64,000 bases of DNA, taken from assembly GCF_006715635.1 (NCBI RefSeq), contig NZ_VFNP01000002.1, positions 2,046,001 through 2,110,000 of the forward strand, in the 5' to 3' direction. The notes below the pieces were generated by a model. It saw only the letters and a list, made by a program, of their open reading frames with translations, did no database searches and was not told the origin of the DNA. This DNA is from Streptomyces sp. SLBN-118. GTDB lineage: Bacteria; Actinomycetota; Actinomycetes; Streptomycetales; Streptomycetaceae. This document shows positions 53,511 to 62,004 of the stretch, piece after piece. The translations under genes were made by a program, and so were the position numbers. How positions within the stretch are numbered: position 1 is the first letter of the stretch; the number at the start of each line of letters is the position of its first letter.

Positions 53511-55712
53511 TCAGTGCCTGATGTCGAGCCGTCGTCCGGCACGTTCCCGGTCCAACCGCAGCTCCGCCTGGAGCAGGCGGCTCAGCGGGTGGAAGAGCCG
53601 CTGCACAAGCTCTTCGGTGTCGTGCGTCCCGTTGCCGCCCGCGGCCGCAGCGGAACCGGTACCGATGCGACCGTGATGCTCCGCGCGAAGCTCAGCACCG
53701 TGTCCGGCCTCGGCCGGGTCCTCGGCTGCCGGCTCCGGGGGCGGCGAGGAGACAGGAGGTTCCTCCGCCGCGCGTTGCACAGGCGGCACAGTCGGTGGAG
53801 GCTCTGCCGCCTGGCTGAAAACCACCGACCCACCCGGCATCCGCTCCGTGATGCCCGCCTCGACCGCGACCCTCCCGGCATCAGGGAGAGATACGGGCAT
53901 GGGCGGGACAGATCCAGATAGCGCCCCCAGAACCGTCCGCTGGACCAGCGCGGGCCCAGCCGCCGACGGCAGGGAGGCGAGGCGACCCGCGGCCGAGTCG
54001 GTCGGACCGCCGCCCGGCGCGGTGAACCGGGAGATCACCGCTGTTGGCTGCTCCGGATGCGGCGACGCCGACTGCGCGGGAAACAGTCCCGGCCCGGACG
54101 CCTGCCCAAGGGGCCCTGGGTGAAGGACGACTCCGTGTGCGGCCGCCGATCGCTGGAGCGGTTGCACCCTGGCCACTTCAGCCGGCGCGGCCGTCTGCCG
54201 GTTCACCACCCCCGCTGAGGGAGGGCGGGGTGGTCGCCAGGCCGCAATGGCCGAGGGCTTAGGCACGGTGTGCAGGGCAAGCGGGCGTTCGGCCAGCAAC
54301 TGCACAACCGGCCCGGTGGCCCCGAAACGCCCGGCATGCCCCGCCTGATCGTGCACCGAGGACACTGGATTCTCGGAGAGGGGAACCCGTTGGTGATCCA
54401 CACGGTCGACCGGTCCGGCAGGCCGCTCACGATCGCGCGGATCCGTCGGCGCTCGCCGGCTCACCACCGACAGCGGCGTAGCGTCTTCGGCGGAGGGCGC
54501 CTGTGCATGCGTCGTGGATACGCCAGGTTCGGACTGCCGTTGGACGAGTGGCGGGCCCTCGCCGACCAGGAGCGCGACCGGATCTCCATGCTCCGCCGCA
54601 CCGTGGGCCGCAGACGGGGGTTCGGCCGACTGCCTGGCTTCCTCGACGCTCGTTTCCGTCAAGGCAGAAGGCCGCACAAGGACCGGATCTGCCTGCGCCA
54701 CAGGCCCGGTCACGCTGGACTGGTCCTGGGGTACGGCCGGCGATGGGTCCGCCGTGCGGGCAAGTGGAAGGGGCCCGGACGGCCCCGGAAGGCCCGCCTC
54801 AGGCACCGGGTCCGTGCCGGGCGGGCCCGCATCGGGCTTGAGCTGCACGGGCACCGGGGTTGCGGGCAGAGGCGCACCCAGACCCAGCCGCCGCGGTGCG
54901 GCAGACCCGGTCGAGTCCGCCGACGGCGGCACAGCACCTGACGACGCACTGTCCCCCGACACGAGTGGCAGGTTGCCGGGCGCGGGCTCGCGGGCGATGG
55001 ACCTCTGTGCGAGGACGGGCCGCTCCGTCTGCGGTTCCGGTTCCGGCCGAGCATTCACCCCCGCACCCGGCAGGCGCGGGGCATTGCTCAGGTGCGTCGG
55101 CTCCGCCACCGCGGGCGGGTCCGCAGGCCCATCAACTGGCGCCGTCACGGCGGAGGGCACCGCCGAGGACACCTGCAGGCCGGACAGATCGACCGCTCGC
55201 GCCACCGTCGACAGGCCGGAATCGGGCACCCGAGCGGCGACGGCCGAGCCCGAGGGCTCATACGCACCGCCGACCGCGGCCGGGGCCGAAGCTGCCACAG
55301 ACGAGGTGGCCAGGGGGGTGACGATCGGCGGAACACGTCGGCCGGTCCCCGTGGTGCGCTGCGCTACCGGCAGCGTCGGGGCCGGAGGGTACGCCTCGCG
55401 CAGCGCCGTGTGATCCGGTTCCGCCGGCCGCAGCAGCCCATGGGCGAGGCCGGCGGGTGACTCCGCACTGACGAGGTGCCCCAGCGGAGCGAGGAAGGAG
55501 GGGTTTTGCCAGGACGACAAAGCGGACGGGAACTCCGCCGGGCCGCTGGTGAGTTCCACTCCGGTGACGATGCGCTGTATCGGCGGCAGATCACGCCAGG
55601 CCGCCCCCCGGCCCGGACCGGACACGCCGGGCGTCGGGGCACCGCGCCGGGCGCCGGCCCCCGTACCGGGCGGGGCCGAGCCACGGCCCCGCAACCTGTC
55701 CCACAGGCTCAT
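53511..55712 (-). CDS. Pro/Ala-rich low-complexity eCIS protein with QR motifs
   Basis: A 733-residue, mostly disordered protein rich in Pro, Ala, Gly and Ser. The first 95 residues (MSLWDRLRGRGSAP, LPPIQRIVTGVELTSGPAEF, WQNPSFLAPLGHLVSAE) and the last 40 (ELVQRLFHPLSRLLQAELRL) look ordered. Nine QR dipeptides occur, e.g. at 46-47, 118-119, 236-237, 391-392, 520-521, 591-592, 646-647 and 704-705, mostly after a hydrophobic residue, as in the linkers of the two effectors. It occupies the place where phages have the tape measure, after the chaperone-like genes. Its role is unknown: scaffold, cargo adaptor or length factor are all possible. Confidence 0.6.
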   Translation of the reverse strand: MSLWDRLRGRGSAPPGTGAGARRGAPTPGVSGPGRGAAWRDLPPIQRIVTGVELTSGPAEFPSALSSWQNPSFLAPLGHLVSAESPAGLAHGLLRPAEPDHTALREAYPPAPTLPVAQRTTGTGRRVPPIVTPLATSSVAASAPAAVGGAYEPSGSAVAARVPDSGLSTVARAVDLSGLQVSSAVPSAVTAPVDGPADPPAVAEPTHLSNAPRLPGAGVNARPEPEPQTERPVLAQRSIAREPAPGNLPLVSGDSASSGAVPPSADSTGSAAPRRLGLGAPLPATPVPVQLKPDAGPPGTDPVPEAGLPGPSGPLPLARTADPSPAVPQDQSSVTGPVAQADPVLVRPSALTETSVEEARQSAEPPSAAHGAAEHGDPVALLVGEGPPLVQRQSEPGVSTTHAQAPSAEDATPLSVVSRRAPTDPRDRERPAGPVDRVDHQRVPLSENPVSSVHDQAGHAGRFGATGPVVQLLAERPLALHTVPKPSAIAAWRPPRPPSAGVVNRQTAAPAEVARVQPLQRSAAAHGVVLHPGPLGQASGPGLFPAQSASPHPEQPTAVISRFTAPGGGPTDSAAGRLASLPSAAGPALVQRTVLGALSGSVPPMPVSLPDAGRVAVEAGITERMPGGSVVFSQAAEPPPTVPPVQRAAEEPPVSSPPPEPAAEDPAEAGHGAELRAEHHGRIGTGSAAAAGGNGTHDTEELVQRLFHPLSRLLQAELRLDRERAGRRLDIRH

Positions 55713-55718
55713 TGAGGT

Positions 55719-55877
55719 TCACCCCCTTCCCACGGCTCGTGTGTTGATGCGCGCGATCTGCTGGACGTAGCGCAGCCGCTCGGTGTGCTCGAGGCCGAGG
55801 ATGTCGTCCAGCGGCCAGTGGAAGTGGTAGGCGACGTACGCGACTTCCTCGTAGAGGCGGTCGACCGCGTACGTCAC
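55719..55877 (-). CDS. DUF6760 eCIS protein (52 aa)
   Basis: A 52-residue protein, VTYAVDRLYEEVAYVAYHFH, WPLDDILGLEHTERLRYVQQ, IARINTRAV, which matches DUF6760, a family found only in eCIS and related phage-like clusters. The GTG start lies in a GTGA overlap with the upstream stop. Small proteins in this place in phages are tail-assembly chaperones made with the preceding gene; that role is inferred. Confidence 0.8.
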   Translation of the reverse strand: MTYAVDRLYEEVAYVAYHFHWPLDDILGLEHTERLRYVQQIARINTRAVGRG

Positions 55878-56314
55878 GATTCCCCCAGGCGGCTGCCCGC
55901 GAGCTCGACGGCGAACGTCTCCTGGCACGACGGGCAGGTGACCGAGGCCTTGGTGTGCCCTTCAGCATTGATCCGCCGATAGAAATCCTGGAGAAACGCC
56001 AGGTCGCAAGCGAACAGGTTCTCGACGATTCCGGCGTGAATGTCCTCGATCGTGCCAAGCCGGGTCACCACCCGGCCGAGCAGGACGACCGAGAGGTAGG
56101 CCGGATTCTCCCGGACCCGGTCGTCGCGAAGCGGCACCAGCTCGTCCCGGGCGGTGGCCAGCCGCATGACGCCGGACCGGTGGACCGTACCCGAGGCGTC
56201 GGCATAGCCGTGCGGCAACTCGAAGGCGAACTCGGTACGCAGGGCAACCCGCTCCTGGGCGTCCCCAGCCGTCGCCGGCGTATCGTCGTCAGCTGGGGCC
56301 TTGAGACGCCGCAT
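55874..56314 (-). CDS. eCIS tail-assembly-chaperone-like protein
   Basis: A 146-residue protein. The first part (EFAFELPHGYADASGTVHRS, GVMRLATARDELVPLRDDRV) resembles phage tail-assembly chaperones, with a short beta domain and then helices (AGIVENLFACDLAFLQDFYR). The C-terminus has CPSC (ASVTCPSCQETFAVEL), half of a zinc site. Its position between tube and DUF6760 supports an assembly role. Start and stop overlap both neighbours (stop-start at 56314 with the tube gene, GTGA with DUF6760), so the group is translated as a unit. Confidence 0.7.
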   Translation of the reverse strand: MRRLKAPADDDTPATAGDAQERVALRTEFAFELPHGYADASGTVHRSGVMRLATARDELVPLRDDRVRENPAYLSVVLLGRVVTRLGTIEDIHAGIVENLFACDLAFLQDFYRRINAEGHTKASVTCPSCQETFAVELAGSRLGES

Positions 56315-56757
56315 TACTCGGCATCCATCGATTCGTAGGTGACGACGAGCTTCTCCGTGAGCACGCTGGTGTCACCGGCTTTGAGCGAGCCGATCTCCAG
56401 GCTCTTCGCCCAGGCGTTGGTGAGCTTGTAGCGCTTGATCGCCTGACCTTCGTAGTCGTAGACGATGATCGCGCCGCCCTTGCGCGCCTCCGTCATCTTG
56501 CCGAACCGGGACGCCTTCATCCACTTCTGGAAGCCGTCGTCACCGGTAAGGCCTCGGGTCAGTGTGACCTCCCCGGCCTTCGGACGGCCGGGCAGCTTCT
56601 TGATGACGTACTTTCCGTCCGGGGTGTTCTGCTTCAGCTCAATGACGTCCTGCTCCATCTTCAGACCTGAGACCTCATTGATGTGCTTAATCTGGACGCC
56701 GTCGACCTCGAGGCCGAAGGAGTGGCCGACCGAACTGTCGGACTCGGGAAGTGGCAT
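56314..56757 (-). CDS. cis1: eCIS inner tube protein (gp19/Hcp-like, Afp1-like)
   Basis: A 147-residue tube protein. HSFGLEVDGVQIKHINEVSG, LKMEQDVIELKQNTPDGKYV and IKKLPGRPKAGEVTLTRGLT are the typical beta-barrel start, and SVLTEKLVVTYESMDAE the typical end. It stacks as hexameric rings to form the cargo-carrying tube inside the sheath. It starts 30 bp after the sheath gene ends and should be one of the two most abundant products of the operon. Confidence 0.93.
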   Translation of the reverse strand: MPLPESDSSVGHSFGLEVDGVQIKHINEVSGLKMEQDVIELKQNTPDGKYVIKKLPGRPKAGEVTLTRGLTGDDGFQKWMKASRFGKMTEARKGGAIIVYDYEGQAIKRYKLTNAWAKSLEIGSLKAGDTSVLTEKLVVTYESMDAE

Positions 56758-56787
56758 GGCTGGCTACCGCCTTTCGATGAATGGGGA

Positions 56788-58398
56788 TCACTCGCTGACG
56801 AGGCTGGTGCCGCTGGAGAGCTGCGCCAGCCGGAAGATGACGAACTCGGCCGGCTTGACCGGCGCGACGCCGACCTCGCAGACGACCTGCCCGGAGTCGA
56901 TGCCCTCGGCTGGATTCGTCTCCCGGTCACACTTGACGTAGAAGGCCTCGTCCGGAGTCAGCCCGAACAGTGCGCCCTTACGCCACTCATTGACCAGGAA
57001 CGCGGCGATGGTGCGGCGGACGCGCGCCCACAACGCGTCGTCGTTGGGCTCGAACACCACCCACTGGGTGCCACTGAGGATCGACTCCTCCAGGTAGTTG
57101 AAGAGCCGCCGCACGTTGAGGTACCGCCAGGCCGGGTCCGAAGAGAGCGTCCGCGCCCCCCAGACCCGGATCCCCCGCCCCGGAAAAGCGCGGATGCAGT
57201 TGATGCCCAGCGGGTTGAGCAGGTCGTGTTCGGCCTTGGTGAGCTGTGTGTCCAGGGAGACGGCACCGCGCACCACCTCGTTGGCCGGAGCCTTGTGTAC
57301 CCCGCGCGCCTCATCGTTGCGTGCCCACATACCGGCTACGTGGCCGCTGGGCGGCACCGAGCGGGCCTTGCCGGCCACCGGGTCGAAGACCTTGACCCAC
57401 GGGTAGTACAGGGCGGCGTACTTCGAGTCGTAGCCGGCCTCATCCACCCGCCATTCCTTGACCGCCTGCGGTGAGAGATTGGGAGGCGCGTCGAGGACCG
57501 CCACGCGATCACCCATCAGTTCGCAGTGGGCGATCATCGCGAGCTGGACCGCCTTGACACCCTCCATGTCGATCACGCCCTGCTGGTAGGCGCTCATCAG
57601 GTCCGGAACGGCGATCATGGTGACCTCGTCCACCGCCTCCAGCCCGGAGAAGCCGCTGCGGTCCGCGACGCTGCCCACGTAGTCATCCGGCGACATGTGC
57701 TCAGGAGTCACACCCGGCGGGTCTGAGGGAGCCAGCGCCACGGTCTGCTTCTCCGGCCGGACCAGCGCCCCGGTGGTGGCGGGCTCCTCGACGGTGATCA
57801 GCTTGGAGCGCTCTCGTACCACGGTGGCGACGTAGTTGCGCTGGCTCTTCTTCGCCGACACGTCGAAGCTCTCCTCGACCTTGCCAGCCTTGCGCACCAC
57901 CAGCTTGAACGCCTGCTCGGGCGGGGAATCCCCCTCAGGGTCCGCCACTTCGACGGTGACCTCGCCGTCCTGGCTGCTGTCGAGCGCAGAGACCTTGAAC
58001 CGCCCGAGCGCAATCGCCGGGCCTGCCTGCAACGTCTTGAGCGTCTTGCCGGCGATCCTCTTGCCCGCAATGCCGCTGCCGCTGGATCCGATCACCTTGC
58101 CGCCGGAGGCGTCGGTTGCGGGATCGGTCTCGACAACAGCACCGATCCGGACGACGTAGCAGCTGCCACCGCCGTTCATGAAGTATCCGTAGACGGCGTG
58201 CGCGAGATACGAGCCCTCGGTGAAGTCCCCGAAGATCTGCGTGAACTGGCTCCAATTCGTCACCAGCGTCGGGACGTTGACAGGCCCCTCGGCTGCCAGC
58301 CCGACGAATGCAGCCACGGCCGTGCCCACGCCTTCGATGGGGCGCGAACTCGCCTCCATTTCCTCGACGTAGACGCCTGGGGAAAGGTAAGTCGGCAT
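56788..58398 (-). CDS. cis2: eCIS contractile sheath protein (Afp2-like)
   Basis: A 536-residue phage tail sheath protein. The N-terminus MPTYLSPGVYVEEMEASSRP with IEGVGTAVAAFVGLAAEGPV is the standard sheath arm. The conserved C-terminal fold is GRGIRVWGARTLSSDPAWRY, LNVRRLFNYLEESILSGTQW and PAEFVIFRLAQLSSG. Residues of about 110-230 form a surface insertion domain. The ATG at 58398 follows GAGGAGGAG, a very strong ribosome site. It is the first gene of a minus-strand operon running to the second effector, with gaps mostly under 50 bp. Confidence 0.95.
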   Translation of the reverse strand: MPTYLSPGVYVEEMEASSRPIEGVGTAVAAFVGLAAEGPVNVPTLVTNWSQFTQIFGDFTEGSYLAHAVYGYFMNGGGSCYVVRIGAVVETDPATDASGGKVIGSSGSGIAGKRIAGKTLKTLQAGPAIALGRFKVSALDSSQDGEVTVEVADPEGDSPPEQAFKLVVRKAGKVEESFDVSAKKSQRNYVATVVRERSKLITVEEPATTGALVRPEKQTVALAPSDPPGVTPEHMSPDDYVGSVADRSGFSGLEAVDEVTMIAVPDLMSAYQQGVIDMEGVKAVQLAMIAHCELMGDRVAVLDAPPNLSPQAVKEWRVDEAGYDSKYAALYYPWVKVFDPVAGKARSVPPSGHVAGMWARNDEARGVHKAPANEVVRGAVSLDTQLTKAEHDLLNPLGINCIRAFPGRGIRVWGARTLSSDPAWRYLNVRRLFNYLEESILSGTQWVVFEPNDDALWARVRRTIAAFLVNEWRKGALFGLTPDEAFYVKCDRETNPAEGIDSGQVVCEVGVAPVKPAEFVIFRLAQLSSGTSLVSE

Positions 58399-59102
58399 CC
58401 TGTCTCCTCCTCTGAGCCCCGCTTGGTGACGCCAATGGTTCCGGCAATGGGCTGCCGTCGATATGGCCGAGCGGACGGCAGTGAGGGAGATGGAAACCGC
58501 CTGATAGTGCGGACACGACACCCAAGCCCCGGCGCGACTGCCCATGCACTGCACCGAGGTCCTGAGCTGAGGCCCATGCCTCGCCCCTCCCCGCTTCGCG
58601 AGCACCGGGGAGCGGGGGGACGCCAGGAGAGTCGACCGGTCCACGGAGAGACCTGCGTCTGGCCCGGGGCAGAAGTGGTCGACGTAGTTGGTCCACGGCC
58701 CACCGCAGGAAGTCTGCTGTCCGCAGAATGGGGGGCTTAGCGCTCCAAGGTTTGCGCGACGGCGCCGACCACACGCCAAGCCCAGGGCCACCTCGTCGGC
58801 TTCGACCCTCAGCCGCACAGCCGCACGCCACCTTGGCCGCGGTGAGACACGGTCAAAGAGGAAGGCGAAAAGAAGACGAATCCTTCGAGACATTGGAGGA
58901 AGCGCAACTGAAGCCATCAAGGACGGCCTCGGCGACGAGGCCGGACTGTACCTGGCGAGTTGCGCAGCACACCGTACTGTCACGTCCTCGCAATCACGGG
59001 AGCGAATAGCGGCGTGAGCTGACCTCGCATATTTGCGAATTTCCGAGGCAGATCAGATGAGTCAGCGGTAATATCAGTTACGGATGGCGCGCAGGCGAAT
59101 GC
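58399..59102. other. Divergent regulatory region between the eCIS operon and the sigma-lectin gene
   Basis: About 700 bp without a supported gene. It must contain the promoter of the injection-system operon with a possibly long leader. Near the sigma gene there is an AT-rich stretch with a small palindrome TCGCATATTTGCGA (59025-59038), a candidate operator for one or both genes. Confidence 0.4.
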
Positions 59103-60935
59103 ATGTTTGCCTATCACACGGCCTATGGCGAAGGTGGGGACTGGTCGCGGATGACTGCTGAGCAGACAGAGCAAGGAGTATCAGGTGACCGTCTGGAGCC
59201 TCGACCAAGTCATAGACCTCAAACGCCTGCTGATGTCGATTTGATCGAGCAGGCTCGGGCCGGAGATGACGCCGCCGTTGCCGTACTCTATGAGCGCCAC
59301 GTCGCCTCCGCCCGTCGATTTGCGAAGTACTGCGCCACCGCTCCGGCCGACGTGGACGACATCGTCTCAGAAGCGTTCACTCTGGTACTGAGCGCCATCC
59401 GCAATGGCGGCGGTCCGCGCCGCTGCTTCAGGGCGTACCTGCTCACGATTGTGCGCAGGACCGCTGACCGTGCGGCTGCCCAGGCCAAGCGGGCCGAGGC
59501 GACACCGGAGCTTGAGGACCTCACGGCCCCGATCCCGTTCGAGGACCCGGTCCTGGCAGGGCTCGAAACCTCGATGGCTGCCCGGGCGTTCGCCGCCCTG
59601 CCGGAACGCTGGCAGACCGTTCTGTGGCACACCGAAGTCGAAGGGGAGACGCCGGCACAGGTCGCACCTCTGCTCGGTTTGTCGGCCAATGGGGCAGCAG
59701 CGCTGGCCTACCGCGCCCGGGAGGGACTGCGTACCGCCTACGTGCAAGAGCACCTGTCAGCCGCGGAGGTCGAGCGCAACTGCCAGGCCTGCGCATCGAA
59801 GCTGGCTGCGTATCTCCGCGGTACCGTTACTCCGCGCGCCCGCAAACGCATCGAAAAGCACCTCGCCGAATGCGACCGTTGCCCTTTGCTGCTCGCGGAG
59901 CTCCGCGAGGTCTCCAGCAGTCTCCGCGGCTTGATCGGCCCGGTCGTGCTGGGACCGGTTGCAGCTATGTACGCGGGATCGCGGACCCACTCACCCGCCG
60001 GACCGGAGACAGGTACCGACGGCTCGCCTGCACCTACCCAGCCCAAGGGCCGTGTTGCTCGGATGAGGAGGAGCGCCCTTCACGGGGCAGGCCGGCCGAT
60101 GGTCATCACCTCGCTGTGCGCAAGTGCGGCTGCGATCGCGCTCGTTGCATCCTTAGTTCTGCGGCAAGAACCGGCCAACCCCTCCGCCACTGATGCTGAA
60201 CCGACGCCGACGGCACACTCTCCTTGGCCGTCCCACGTACACCCCACCTTTCAGTCCACGCCGCCCAGCCCCAGATCGCCCAGTGCCAAATCGCCCGCTC
60301 CGAGGACGCCCAAGTCGGCAAGCTCGACCGGCTCCTCGCACGGACCGGTTAAGGCCCCTCCCCTGATAACTGTGCCGAAGGCCTCCTCAAGCGCGACCGC
60401 CTCCCAGCGCCCGTCGGGCGGACCGACGCCCATTCCCAAGTCGGTCGTAAACAACGCGGGCTTCGAAACACCGTCAGCCGGTTCCACCTACACGACCTAC
60501 CGCGTCGGCCAATCCGATCTTGCAGGGTGGAAGATCATCGAGAACTCCGTCGATGTGGTCAGCTCCAACCTCTGGCGAGCGGCGGAGGGGAGCCAGTCGC
60601 TGGACCTGAACGGCAGCCCCAGCGGCCCGACCGCCGGAGCCATCGCCCAGACATTCGACACCGTGCCCGGGCACCGGTACACGATCACTTTCTCATTTGC
60701 CGGCAATCCGGAGTGTGGGCCCCCGGTGAAGTCTCTTGCCGTCCGGGTCGATGATGCCACCCGGGATTTCACATTCGATACCAGCGGACATTCCGCGTCG
60801 GACATGGGCTGGCGGTCGGAGGCTGTACGGTTCACCGGCAAGCGCGACCGAACCACTCTTCAGTTCGCCAGCACCACCGATACAAGCAGCACGTGTGGCC
60901 CGGTCATCGACGGTATTCACCTCAAGGCCGGATAG
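59103..60935 (+). CDS. ECF sigma factor fused to anti-sigma zinc site, TM helix and DUF642-like lectin
   Basis: About 610 residues (595 if an ATG at 59151 is used). Sigma region 2 is near 50-120 (GDDAAVAVLYERHVASARRF, ADVDDIVSEAFTLVLSAI) and region 4 near 160-215 (LPERWQTVLWHTEVEGETPA). A ZAS-like anti-sigma site is H253, C257 and C260 (HLAECDRC). A membrane helix lies at about 333-353 (MVITSLCASAAAIALVASLV). A Ser/Pro-rich linker of about 90 residues leads to an outer domain at 448-610 (NNAGFETPSAGSTYTTY, SQSLDLNGSPSGPTAGAIAQ), like DUF642/choice-of-anchor-C. All parts for sensing a surface glycan and releasing a sigma factor are in one chain. Divergent from the sheath operon, it is a candidate regulator of it. 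Confidence 0.8.
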   Translation: MFAYHTAYGEGGDWSRMTAEQTEQGVSGDRLEPRPSHRPQTPADVDLIEQARAGDDAAVAVLYERHVASARRFAKYCATAPADVDDIVSEAFTLVLSAIRNGGGPRRCFRAYLLTIVRRTADRAAAQAKRAEATPELEDLTAPIPFEDPVLAGLETSMAARAFAALPERWQTVLWHTEVEGETPAQVAPLLGLSANGAAALAYRAREGLRTAYVQEHLSAAEVERNCQACASKLAAYLRGTVTPRARKRIEKHLAECDRCPLLLAELREVSSSLRGLIGPVVLGPVAAMYAGSRTHSPAGPETGTDGSPAPTQPKGRVARMRRSALHGAGRPMVITSLCASAAAIALVASLVLRQEPANPSATDAEPTPTAHSPWPSHVHPTFQSTPPSPRSPSAKSPAPRTPKSASSTGSSHGPVKAPPLITVPKASSSATASQRPSGGPTPIPKSVVNNAGFETPSAGSTYTTYRVGQSDLAGWKIIENSVDVVSSNLWRAAEGSQSLDLNGSPSGPTAGAIAQTFDTVPGHRYTITFSFAGNPECGPPVKSLAVRVDDATRDFTFDTSGHSASDMGWRSEAVRFTGKRDRTTLQFASTTDTSSTCGPVIDGIHLKAG

Positions 60936-61929
60936 GCATGGTGGCCGGGTCGAGGGCGTTCTGCCTCCGATTGGCGCTGATCGGCGTCCACGGGATTGGG
61001 GTTGTGCATCCGGGGTCCGGAGAGGCGGAGCCGCCGCTGCTTGTCCCCTGGGCGGGATCGATGCCAAGTGAAGTGAGTACCTCCGCGTAGCGGCGGCGGG
61101 CTCGCTCGGCCGCCGCCGGGGCGCCTGCCTGCTGGTATGCCGTGTGCAGCACGTGCCAGCAGGCATCGTGAAAGGGGTCGATGACAAGACACTCTTCGGC
61201 CACTGCAGCTGCCTCGGCGAACTTGCCGGCGTCGAGTTCATCCTTGGCCAGGGCCGCTGCAGCGTTGGCGGCTTGGCGCCGATACATCTCCCGGTCGTGT
61301 TGCAGCCATTCGGCAGGACCATCCTCTGGCAGCAGTTCTCCGCGATACTCCGCCAATGCCTCGTACAGCGCGGCCTTGGCGGCCACGGCATCATGAACGG
61401 CTCTGGCTTGTCGCCAACGGGCCAGCGCGGACTGGAAGGCGAGCAGGTCGAGGTGGGCGCCTGTCGGCAGGGCCAGGAGGTATGCCTCACCGGTCCGTAC
61501 CACCATGCGCGACTCGCCGCGTTGCCGGCCGGGTTCCAGACACCTGCGCACACTCGAGACAGCGGCGTGCAGGTTGGCCATGGCAGCTTCGGGCGGCATG
61601 TTCGGCCAGAGTGCTTCGAGCAGCGTCTCGCGGTGCACCGGCCGGCCTGCGCACAAGGTGAGCAGTCGCATCGCAGTCCGGGCCCGGGGCCGTACTCGAC
61701 TCCAGTCGACGATCATGTCGCCGATGGCCACCCAGAAGCCGCCGAAGCACCGAATGGATACAGACCGTTCGCGGTCAATGACGCGCGGCGAGGCCGGCTG
61801 GGCAGCGAGCCCCGGCCGAGCGGCGTCCTCACAGGGAAGGGCGGCGCCGACGGAGGGGTAACACACCTGCTGGGGCGTGTGGCACTGCTTCACTGTTCCG
61901 CACTGCGGAGGAGACGTGGTGGTCTTCAT
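60922..61929 (-). CDS. SARP/BTAD-family transcriptional regulator
   Basis: A 335-residue regulator. After about 60 unordered residues comes an OmpR-type winged helix (SVSIRCFGGFWVAIGDMIVD, ARTAMRLLTLCAGRPVHRET, LLEALWPNMPPEAAMANLHA). The bacterial transcriptional activation domain follows (LDLLAFQSALARWRQARAVH to the EECLVIDPFHDACWHVLHTA segment). SARP proteins activate clusters in Streptomyces. The ATG at 61929 is not well marked. Its 3' end overlaps the convergent sigma-lectin gene by 14 bp. It lies 75 bp after the membrane Ig-like gene and may share its transcript. A role in controlling this locus is inferred. Confidence 0.82.
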   Translation of the reverse strand: MKTTTSPPQCGTVKQCHTPQQVCYPSVGAALPCEDAARPGLAAQPASPRVIDRERSVSIRCFGGFWVAIGDMIVDWSRVRPRARTAMRLLTLCAGRPVHRETLLEALWPNMPPEAAMANLHAAVSSVRRCLEPGRQRGESRMVVRTGEAYLLALPTGAHLDLLAFQSALARWRQARAVHDAVAAKAALYEALAEYRGELLPEDGPAEWLQHDREMYRRQAANAAAALAKDELDAGKFAEAAAVAEECLVIDPFHDACWHVLHTAYQQAGAPAAAERARRRYAEVLTSLGIDPAQGTSSGGSASPDPGCTTPIPWTPISANRRQNALDPATMPIRP

Positions 61930-62004
61930 ACCTGTGTAGTGCCGGTTGCCCTCGCACCATGACGGCAGAACCGCGCGGATTTCCATTCAGGGGCCGTGTC
62001 GCCT

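Noticed and set aside
52480..54941. Several plus-strand open frames opposite the tube, LysM and Pro-rich genes
   Set aside because: They are shadows of very high-GC minus-strand genes, with no motifs or ribosome sites.
40763..58398. Prophage
   Set aside because: Tail-like genes are present, but no capsid, portal, terminase, integrase or lysis genes. DUF4157 cargo, DUF6760 and LysM/PAAR order point to an injection system.
58399..58983. N-terminal extension of the sheath protein by 195 residues
   Set aside because: The sheath N-terminus MPTYLSPGVYVEE follows a very strong ribosome site at 58398; the extension has no sheath similarity.
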